Assembly (NCBI GenBank): GCA_023428265.1
Contig: JAEYYW010000021.1
Span: 1-32,628 of the forward strand
Direction: 5' to 3'
DNA length: 32,628 nt
DNA from: Bacillota bacterium
GTDB lineage: Bacteria; Bacillota; Clostridia; Christensenellales; UMGS416
Shown: piece by piece, positions 1 to 6,919 of the stretch
How positions within the stretch are numbered: position 1 is the stretch's first letter
Layout of the letters: every line of letters begins with the position of its first letter
Position numbers and translations under genes: made by a program
Notes under the pieces: model-generated
Database searches by the model: none
Seen by the model: the letters and a program-made list of their open reading frames with translations, nothing else
What the model was told of the DNA's origin: nothing

Positions 1-1383
1 GTGCTGAGCCGCGCCGCAGACCGGGTGGAAGCCCGCCGGGTGCTGGCCTCCTTGCGGCCGGAAAACGGCAACGGCGCGATGACCGAGGCGCTGGAGCTTG
101 CTTCGGCCCTTTCGCGGGAAACCGGAGCCGGCGTCGCCGTGTTGTCAGACCGTTATTCCGGCGGCAGCGCCGTGACCATCGGTGCCGGCGGCGCAAACCG
201 GGCTGTGGAGACGATTTCAGCCAGCCGGGTAAACGGCCAGCTCCAGGCGCTCACGGTGATCCGAAGCTATGGCTTTACCGGCACGGTTGCCGCCGAATGC
301 CGCGCAGACGGAAAGCTTGTGGACGTGCGGGAAGCGGAGCTGCCGCTGGGCGACACAGCGGTGCTTTACTGGGCAAACCTGCCGCAGGACGCAAGACAGC
401 TGAATGTGCGCCTGGTGGGGCAGGATGCCCTCGCGCCGGACGACAGTGCCGACTGCGTGGTGACCGCCGGAGAAACGAAGAAGGTGCTTCTGGTTACCGG
501 CGGAAATGCCTTTTTGGAAGCGGCGCTGAAGCTTCGGGAGGATGTGGAGCTTTATAAGCAAGCCCCGTCTGACGGCGCGGAGCTCAAAGGATACGATCTG
601 TATGTGTTTGACGGCGATGTGCCGGAGCAGCTTCCGCAAGACGGCGGCGTGATTGCCTTTCAGCCCTCCGGAAAGCTGGATGGGCTGGAAGCCGCCGAGT
701 CCCAGGGCGGTGCGCTCTCTGCCGCGACAGGCACCCAGGCGGCTTCGTTGCTGCGCAATGTGGACCCCGGCAAGATCAAGCTGGCAAAGGCTGCTGCATT
801 CACGCTGTCCGGCCAGTGGCAGCCGCTGGTCTGGCTCAATGACAAGGCAGCCATTGCCGTTTGCGAGCAGGGCGGCCAGCGTGTCGCCGCCTTCGGCTTT
901 GATCTGCACGACAGCAACCTGCCGCTGCTGAAGGAGTTTCCCATCCTGATGCAAAACCTGCTCACGTGGATCATGAGTGATGTCACCGGCGGGGTCTCCA
1001 TGGTCTCCGCCGGAAACTCCGTGCCGCTGCTGCCCCACGCGCTGAGCGCCAGGATCGAGGTTCTGACACCCTCCGGCGCCTCGGTGGCTGCCGCGCCGCC
1101 TTTTCCGGCGGCACCGTTTGCGGGCACCGGCGAGCTTGGGGTTTATGAAGTGCGCCAATATGGCCCCGACGGCAAGGAGCTATCCGCAGCCCGGTCCGGC
1201 TTTGCCGTGAACTTCCCCACAAGCACCGAGTCGGACCTTGCGGCGGTGGAGCCTCTGCCGGCGCTTGCCGGAGCGGGGGAGGGCCCGCGGGCTGTGGCGG
1301 TTACCAACTGGTGGCTCATTGCCGCCGCTGCCGCTTTTGCGCTGGTGTTGGGAGAATGGCTGGTGACCCGATATGGGCGTTGA
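1..1383 (+). CDS. vWA-type membrane protein, C-terminal part (5' partial)
   Basis: The frame is open from the first base, and the first residues look like the end of a von Willebrand factor A fold (a stretch ending in GAGVAVLSD), so the true start and the MIDAS motif probably lie upstream of the window. The middle (about residues 60-350) is a beta-rich, presumably extracytoplasmic region. One hydrophobic segment near the C-terminus (around WWLIAAAAAFALVLGEWLV) would anchor it in the membrane, leaving a very short basic tail inside. The stop overlaps the start of the next gene by 11 nt, so the two are translationally coupled. Paired vWA membrane proteins of this kind usually sit beside a MoxR ATPase and a DUF58 protein, which would be upstream if present; that is inference. 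Substrate and partner are unknown. Confidence 0.7.
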   Translation: MLSRAADRVEARRVLASLRPENGNGAMTEALELASALSRETGAGVAVLSDRYSGGSAVTIGAGGANRAVETISASRVNGQLQALTVIRSYGFTGTVAAECRADGKLVDVREAELPLGDTAVLYWANLPQDARQLNVRLVGQDALAPDDSADCVVTAGETKKVLLVTGGNAFLEAALKLREDVELYKQAPSDGAELKGYDLYVFDGDVPEQLPQDGGVIAFQPSGKLDGLEAAESQGGALSAATGTQAASLLRNVDPGKIKLAKAAAFTLSGQWQPLVWLNDKAAIAVCEQGGQRVAAFGFDLHDSNLPLLKEFPILMQNLLTWIMSDVTGGVSMVSAGNSVPLLPHALSARIEVLTPSGASVAAAPPFPAAPFAGTGELGVYEVRQYGPDGKELSAARSGFAVNFPTSTESDLAAVEPLPALAGAGEGPRAVAVTNWWLIAAAAAFALVLGEWLVTRYGR

Positions 1384-4117
1384 GTTTGAGAGGGCATGGC
1401 TTCTATTGCTGATGGTGCCGGCTGCGCTGGTACTGCTGCCCACCCTGCGCAAAAAGTGGGATTTCCGGCTGAAGCTCAATGTGGCTGTGCGCTCCGTGGT
1501 GCTGTTGCTGCTGGTGCTGGCATTGGCCGGGATGAGCGTGGTCTTCCCTGGCGGCAGTCAGGCGCTGCTTATCGTGGCGGACCGATCCGACAGCATGCAG
1601 GCAAACCAGGATGGGCAGGCCGCTCTGATTGACGCGGTGGAGCACCGGAAAGGCGCTGTCAGCACCGGCTTGCTCGCCTTTGGCGGCAACGCGGCGGTGG
1701 AATATCTGCAGGGCACAGGCCGCTTTGCCGGGTTTGACACAAAGGTGAACACTGTCGCCACCGACATCGGCGGAGCCCTTGGCATGGGCTCGGCACTGTT
1801 GCCGCAGGACGCCGTGCGACGGGTGCTGCTGGTGACCGACGGGCTGGAAAACAGCGGCGATCTGCTCACCGCCGCCCGCACACTGGCCGCCGCCGGCGTC
1901 CGGATGGACGTGGCTTACTTTGAAGCCGCCCAACCTGCCGACGCGCAGGCCACATCGCTTGAGCTGCCCGGCTATCTGCACACGGGAGAGAAGTTTGAGC
2001 TGGTGGTCACGGTGCACTCCACGCAGGCCGGAGAGGCCACCTTGCGGCTTTACTGCGACAGGGCGCTTGCCGGTGAGCAGCAGGTGAAACTGCAAAAGGG
2101 CGAAAACCGGTTTGTGTTCAGCCTGACCGCGCAGACTGACGGCATCCATTCCTGGTCGGCGGAGCTTTCCGCGCCGTGGGATGCCTTTGCCGCCAACAAC
2201 CGCGCCGATGGCCACACGCGTGTGATCGGAAGACCGGCGGTGCTGCTGGTGGCTGACGACCCGGCGGAGAGCGAGCAGCTGGGCAAGGTTTTGGAAAGCT
2301 CGGGCATTATCGTGCACAAAAAAGGCGCGGTGGAGCTGTCCGGCCGTCTGGACGACTATATGAAGTATCAGGCCATCGTGTTGAACAATGTGCAGGCACC
2401 CAGCCTGAGTGACGACGCGCAGCATATGCTGGACGCCTATGTGAAGGTGTTGGGCCGGGGTCTGCTGGTCACCGGCGGGCAAAACAGCTTCGCTCTGGGT
2501 GAGTATGAGGGCTCTGTGCTGGAGGAAATGCTGCCTGTAAACTCCAAGGTGGAGAACTATGCGGAGCTGCCCAAGCTTGGCTTGGTGCTGGTGATTGATA
2601 AATCCGGCAGCATGGACATGGGGCAATACGGCGTGTCCAAGCGCGACCTGGCCGTGGAGGCTGCCTGCCGCTCGGTGGAGATCCTGCAACCCAAGGATGA
2701 GGTGGGCGTGATTGCCTATGACGATCAGGCGGCCTGGGCCGTGCCGATGGGGCAAGCCACCGACACCAAGGCGCTGCAGGACCAGATCGCCACGATCCGC
2801 ATCGGCGGCGGCACGATGATGTATACGCCCATGGTGATGGCGCGGGATGCGCTGCTGAAATCCGACGCGCAACTCAAGCACATCATCCTGCTGACCGACG
2901 GGCAGCCGGCAGACTCGGGGTTTGAAGAGCTGGCACGAGGCATGAAGGCAAATGGAATTACGCTTTCCACCGTCTGCATCGGCGAGGATGCCGACCGGGG
3001 CCTGCTGGGCGAGCTTGCTGAGCTGGGCGGCGGGCGGTCCTATGTGGTGGACGAGTTCAGCAACATCGTGTCCGTGTTCGCCAAGGAGACCTATATGGCC
3101 ACCGGGGCCTATTTGCAGAACCGCACCTTTACACCGGCCTACACATCCTTTGCACCGGCGGCGCTGTCCGGCGGCATGCCGCCGCTTCACGGCTATGTAA
3201 ACACCACGCCCAAGAGCATGGCTGAGGTGGAGCTGGTCAGCGACAAGGATCATGTTATCTACGCCCGCCGCCGCTACGGCCTGGGCCGCACCGCCGTGTG
3301 GACCAGCGACCTGAAGGGCCTGTGGACGAAGGATTTGCTGAGCTCGCAGAGCGCGGTGAAGATCATTTCCAACCTGGTGGCGCAGGTGATGCCGGAGGAT
3401 GAGGGCAGCGGGGCGCTGGAGGCCGCTGTGGAGGGCAGCCAGGCCGTTGTGCGCCTGCAGGCAGACACCAGGGAAGGCGCATCGGCAAAGGCTACCGTGA
3501 TTGCTCCGGACAACTCCACGTTTGACGTTGACTTGCAGCCGGTAAAACCCGGCCAGTTTGAGGCGCGGTTTGACGCCGCGCAGAGCGGCACCTACATCAT
3601 CCGCGCCACGCAGCACCAACAGGGCCTGACGGATGTGGTGATGGAAACGGGCGTTTCCGTTGGCTGGTCCAGGGAATACGACATCCGTCATGACGACCCG
3701 CTGCCAAAGCTCAAAGAGGCGGCGCGCATCACCGGCGGTAAGCTGGTGGGCTCTGCCGAGGAACTGTTTGCGCAGGATGTCAGCGGCAAAAAAGGCCGGG
3801 CTGATTTGTCCGGGGTACTGCTGATCATCGCGCTGTTCCTCTTTGTGCTTGATATCGCCGCCCGGCGCATGCGCTGGGATGCCCGGCTGCCGGGGTGGCT
3901 GGCGGCGCGAAAGGGGAGAGCACCAGAAAAAGCTTCCACACCATTGGCTGCGCTAACCGATACCAATCAGGCGGCGGTGTCACCGGAGCGGCAGATCATC
4001 AGCGAAACCAAACCAGGGCCCAATGGCAGTGCGAAAACCCCTGCCGGGAAGGGCACGCAAGCCGTCAGTTCTGCGCAGTCACTGCTGGAAAAGAGGAAAA
4101 GCCAGAAACGGACATAG
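1373..4117 (+). CDS. Large membrane protein with two vWA domains and a glutamine amidotransferase-like domain
   Basis: This 914-residue protein begins with two hydrophobic segments (about residues 8-22 and 40-60). A degenerate vWA domain follows, with the metal-site motif DRSDS near residue 67. A flavodoxin/glutamine amidotransferase-like domain (about 290-395, starting VLLVADDP) comes next, then a complete vWA domain (about 405-590) with MIDAS motif DKSGS, a later GGGT and the TDG element. A beta-rich region, one C-terminal membrane helix (about 812-835, GVLLIIALFLFVLDIAARRM) and a polar tail of about 80 residues close it. The architecture matches the large vWA proteins encoded next to BatA-like genes. 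They are thought to act as metal-dependent adhesion or assembly factors at the membrane, but the exact role is unknown. The ATG lies inside the end of the preceding gene, which implies one operon. Confidence 0.8.
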   Translation: MGVEFERAWLLLLMVPAALVLLPTLRKKWDFRLKLNVAVRSVVLLLLVLALAGMSVVFPGGSQALLIVADRSDSMQANQDGQAALIDAVEHRKGAVSTGLLAFGGNAAVEYLQGTGRFAGFDTKVNTVATDIGGALGMGSALLPQDAVRRVLLVTDGLENSGDLLTAARTLAAAGVRMDVAYFEAAQPADAQATSLELPGYLHTGEKFELVVTVHSTQAGEATLRLYCDRALAGEQQVKLQKGENRFVFSLTAQTDGIHSWSAELSAPWDAFAANNRADGHTRVIGRPAVLLVADDPAESEQLGKVLESSGIIVHKKGAVELSGRLDDYMKYQAIVLNNVQAPSLSDDAQHMLDAYVKVLGRGLLVTGGQNSFALGEYEGSVLEEMLPVNSKVENYAELPKLGLVLVIDKSGSMDMGQYGVSKRDLAVEAACRSVEILQPKDEVGVIAYDDQAAWAVPMGQATDTKALQDQIATIRIGGGTMMYTPMVMARDALLKSDAQLKHIILLTDGQPADSGFEELARGMKANGITLSTVCIGEDADRGLLGELAELGGGRSYVVDEFSNIVSVFAKETYMATGAYLQNRTFTPAYTSFAPAALSGGMPPLHGYVNTTPKSMAEVELVSDKDHVIYARRRYGLGRTAVWTSDLKGLWTKDLLSSQSAVKIISNLVAQVMPEDEGSGALEAAVEGSQAVVRLQADTREGASAKATVIAPDNSTFDVDLQPVKPGQFEARFDAAQSGTYIIRATQHQQGLTDVVMETGVSVGWSREYDIRHDDPLPKLKEAARITGGKLVGSAEELFAQDVSGKKGRADLSGVLLIIALFLFVLDIAARRMRWDARLPGWLAARKGRAPEKASTPLAALTDTNQAAVSPERQIISETKPGPNGSAKTPAGKGTQAVSSAQSLLEKRKSQKRT

Positions 4118-4189
4118 ATGCGATTATGTCCGCCATCCGTGGTGCAGCCCGGATTGGGCAAAATTCTACCAAATCTCCATGTTTCCATA

Positions 4190-4218
4190 TTGACTATGCA
4201 ATCACGGGTTGTTACGAT
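4190..4218 (+). promoter_or_regulatory. Promoter of the 2-oxoacid dehydrogenase operon
   Basis: TTGACT at 4190-4195 and TACGAT at 4213-4218 are separated by 17 nt, a good sigma-A type arrangement. The predicted transcription start, near 4225, falls at the left arm of the inverted repeat at 4224-4260. It lies in the only non-coding gap (about 165 bp) between the vWA genes and the E2 gene. Confidence 0.55.
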
Positions 4219-4223
4219 ATGAG

Positions 4224-4260
4224 CTGTGAATTATTTCATTGAAATGTTATTAATTCACAG
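4224..4260. promoter_or_regulatory. Perfect inverted repeat at the predicted transcription start (candidate operator or 5' leader hairpin)
   Basis: CTGTGAATTA (4224-4233) is exactly repeated in inverse as TAATTCACAG (4251-4260), with 17 nt between. Inside the spacer is a second palindrome, ATTTCA-T-TGAAAT (4233-4245). The element begins at the predicted +1 of the promoter at 4190-4218 and ends 22 nt before the TTG start of E2. It could be a repressor operator or a stem at the start of the mRNA; the sequence alone does not decide. No regulator gene for it is visible nearby. Confidence 0.55.
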
Positions 4261-4282
4261 GTTATCATCGGAGGCGATGGAT

Positions 4283-5521
4283 TTGGCCACCCTGATTGTC
4301 ATGCCCAAGCAGGGCAACACCGTGGAAAGCTGCATACTGACCAAGTGGCTGATCAAAGAGGGCGAGGCTGTAAAGGCGGGGGCGCCCCTCTTTGCATATG
4401 AGACCGACAAAAGCGCCTTCGAGGAAGCCGCGCCGGCTGACGGCACATTGCTCAAACAGCTGCGGGATGAAGGCGACGATGTCCCCGTGATGGAGGGCGT
4501 CTGCGTGATCGGCCAACCCGGCGAGGATATCTCTGGGTTTCTTGCGTCGGCTCCGCAGGCGCAACCGGCAGTGGAAGCGCCGGGTGCCAGCAGGCCTGCC
4601 GCCGTTGTCCCCGAGCCCACGTCTGCACCGGCTGCTGCCACAATCACTACTGGCGAATTCAAGGCCTCGCCCAGGGCAAGGCATCTGGCTGAGAGCATGG
4701 GCCTTCATGCCGCTGATGCGCTGCCCACCGGCCCCGATGGCCGCGTGATCGAGCGCGACATCTGGGCACTGGCCAATGGGGTAAAACGCACCTCCGGCCA
4801 GGAGGCACCTGCCGGTGGCTATGAGGACATCAAGCTCACCAACATCCGCAGGCGCATCGCTGAGAGCATGCACCAATCGCTTTCCGAAATGGCGCAGCTC
4901 ACGCACCACAGCTCCGCCGACGCCACGGCAATGCAGGCGTATCGCGCCAAGGCAAAGACCTTGGCCGCATCCGGCGGCGCCAATATCACACTCAATGACA
5001 TGATACTGTTTGTGGTATCACGGGTGCTCACGCAGCACAAAGACATAAACGGCCACTTCCTGGGTGACAGAATGCGCCATTATCAGGATGTGCACTTGGG
5101 CATTGCGGTAGACACCGACCGGGGCCTGATGGTGCCCACGCTGTTTCAGGCCAACCGCATGTCTCTGGAAGAAATCTCCCGCAGGAGCAAGGAGCTGGCC
5201 GAGCGCTGCCGTAACGGCGCCATCAGCCCCGATATGCTCTCTGGCGGCACGTTCACCGTCTCCAACCTGGGTGTTTTGGGTGTGGAGCTGTTCACGCCGG
5301 TCATCAACCCGCCGCAAATTGGCATCCTGGGTGTTTGCGCGATCCTGGACCGCCCACGCAGGGCAGCCGGCGGCGGCATTGAGCTCTATCCGGCGCTGGG
5401 CCTGTCTTTGACCTATGACCACCGGGCGGTGGACGGCGCCCCGGCGTCCCGCTTCCTGCAGGACATTTGCAAAGCGTTTGCGGATTTTGAAACTTTTTTG
5501 GCCCAGAACCAGGAGGCATAA
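4283..5521 (+). CDS. Dihydrolipoamide acyltransferase (E2) of a 2-oxoacid dehydrogenase complex
   Basis: The protein transfers the acyl group from the E1-bound intermediate to CoA through a swinging lipoyl arm. An N-terminal lipoyl domain (about 1-78) carries the lipoyl lysine in ETDKSAF, Lys43. An Ala/Pro-rich linker follows, then an E3/E1-binding domain (about 127-165, starting KASPRARHLAESMG) and the catalytic acyltransferase domain ending in DHRAVDGA (His380, Asp384). I chose the TTG at 4283. GGAGG at 4270-4274 is 8 nt from it but only 2 nt from the ATG at 4277. The product then starts MATLIVMPKQGNTV, like other E2 proteins, and the lysine falls at the usual position 43. A longer frame from GTG 4226 starts at the predicted +1 inside the inverted repeat and is unlikely. 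The acyl substrate (pyruvate, branched-chain 2-oxoacid or acetoin) cannot be read from sequence. Confidence 0.9.
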   Translation: MATLIVMPKQGNTVESCILTKWLIKEGEAVKAGAPLFAYETDKSAFEEAAPADGTLLKQLRDEGDDVPVMEGVCVIGQPGEDISGFLASAPQAQPAVEAPGASRPAAVVPEPTSAPAAATITTGEFKASPRARHLAESMGLHAADALPTGPDGRVIERDIWALANGVKRTSGQEAPAGGYEDIKLTNIRRRIAESMHQSLSEMAQLTHHSSADATAMQAYRAKAKTLAASGGANITLNDMILFVVSRVLTQHKDINGHFLGDRMRHYQDVHLGIAVDTDRGLMVPTLFQANRMSLEEISRRSKELAERCRNGAISPDMLSGGTFTVSNLGVLGVELFTPVINPPQIGILGVCAILDRPRRAAGGGIELYPALGLSLTYDHRAVDGAPASRFLQDICKAFADFETFLAQNQEA

Positions 5522-6919
5522 ATGGATAGTTTTGATCTTGCCATCATCGGCGGCGGCCCGGCGGGATATCGGGCCGCAGAGCTGGCCCAAAAGGGTGGGT
5601 TGAAGACGGTGCTGTTTGAGAAGAAGGCATTGGGCGGCACCTGCCTCAACGAAGGCTGCATACCGACGAAAGCGCTGCTGAACTCCGCAAAGATCTATGC
5701 CGCCGCAAGAGACGGTGCCCGCTTCGGCGTGGTCGCCCCGGGCATCGCGCTGGACCATAAGGCCGCCATGGCCCACAAGGGCCGGGTCGTCAAGACACTG
5801 GTGGGCGGCGTGGAGTTGAAGATGAAGAAAGCCGGCGTCACCGTTGTGCCGGAAGCCGCGACGATCACGGGGCGTACGAACGACGGTTTTTCGGTTATGG
5901 CGGGGGAGCGGGGCTACACTGCCAAAAGGCTGCTGATCTGCTCCGGCTCGGTGCCGGTGCTGCCGCCCATCGCCGGCCTTCGGGAATCGCTGGCCTCCGG
6001 CTTTGCCGTCACGTCCACCGAAATGCTCGATCTGGTCGAGCTGCCAAAGAGGCTTGTTGTGATCGGCGGCGGCGTGATCGGGCTGGAAATGGCCAGCTAT
6101 TATCACGAGGCCGGCTCCGCGGTAGAGGTTGTTGAGATGCTGTCGAAGATCGGCGGACCCATCGATGAGAAGCTTTCCAGCCTGCTGCAAAAGGCGCTGG
6201 AGAAGAGCGGCGTGAAGTTCAACCTGAGCTGCAAGGTGACGCGGATTGAAGCGGGGAAGGTCGTCTATGAGAAGGACGGCGCGGAGCAATCTGTCGAAGC
6301 GGACAAGGTGCTTGTTTCCATCGGCCGCAGAGCCTTCACCGAAGGCCTGGGGCTGGAGACGATCGGGGTGGCGCTGGAGCGCGGCGCAGTGGTTGTGGAT
6401 GAAAAGGGACGCACCAACGTGGGCGGCGTGTTTGCCGCCGGCGACGCAAACGGTCGCTCCATGCTGGCCCACACGGCCTATCGCGAAGCGGAGCTGTGCG
6501 TCAACACGATGCTGGGAGTGAGTGACCGAATGGATTATGACGCGATCCCGGCGGTCATTTATACGCACCCGGAAGTGGCCGGTGTGGGCTTGACTGCCGA
6601 GGCCGCCCGGCAGAAAGGCATCGCCGTGGACGTGGTGGAGCTGCCGCTGCGCTACTCCGGCCGCTACATTGCCGAAAACCCGTCCGGCAACGACATTTGC
6701 GTGCTCGTGGCCGACAAGATCACGCATAAAGTGCTGGGCGTCCATCTGTGCGGCAACTATGCCTCTGAAATGATCTATGGCGCGGCGATGATGATCGAGC
6801 GCAGCATGCGCGTGGAAGACGTCCGAAAGGTCGTGTTCCCGCACCCCACCGTTTCCGAGGTCATCCGTGAAGCCGCTTTTGGGCTCCAGGAGACTTCCCG
6901 GAAGGAGAAGGATCAATGA
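5522..6919 (+). CDS. lpdA: Dihydrolipoyl dehydrogenase (E3)
   Basis: This FAD-dependent enzyme re-oxidises the dihydrolipoyl arm of E2 and passes electrons to NAD+. The 465 residues show the N-terminal FAD motif GGGPAGYRAAELAQ, the redox disulfide GGTCLNEGC (Cys41 and Cys46), the central NAD motif VVIGGGVIGLEMA, the second FAD motif around FAAGDANG, and the C-terminal interface motif HPTVSE (His441, Glu446) that supplies the catalytic His-Glu pair. There is no fused lipoyl domain, unlike some clostridial E3 proteins. The ATG directly follows the E2 stop, with AGGAGG at 5511-5516 as its ribosome binding site. Its stop overlaps the start of the E1 gene, so all three subunits are translated from one message. 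Confidence 0.93.
   Translation: MDSFDLAIIGGGPAGYRAAELAQKGGLKTVLFEKKALGGTCLNEGCIPTKALLNSAKIYAAARDGARFGVVAPGIALDHKAAMAHKGRVVKTLVGGVELKMKKAGVTVVPEAATITGRTNDGFSVMAGERGYTAKRLLICSGSVPVLPPIAGLRESLASGFAVTSTEMLDLVELPKRLVVIGGGVIGLEMASYYHEAGSAVEVVEMLSKIGGPIDEKLSSLLQKALEKSGVKFNLSCKVTRIEAGKVVYEKDGAEQSVEADKVLVSIGRRAFTEGLGLETIGVALERGAVVVDEKGRTNVGGVFAAGDANGRSMLAHTAYREAELCVNTMLGVSDRMDYDAIPAVIYTHPEVAGVGLTAEAARQKGIAVDVVELPLRYSGRYIAENPSGNDICVLVADKITHKVLGVHLCGNYASEMIYGAAMMIERSMRVEDVRKVVFPHPTVSEVIREAAFGLQETSRKEKDQ

Noticed and set aside
1403..3691. Very long open frame antisense to the double-vWA gene
   Set aside because: It is rich in His, Gln, Gly and Ala, has no domain pattern or ribosome site, and mirrors a well-supported gene; it comes from high GC and codon bias.
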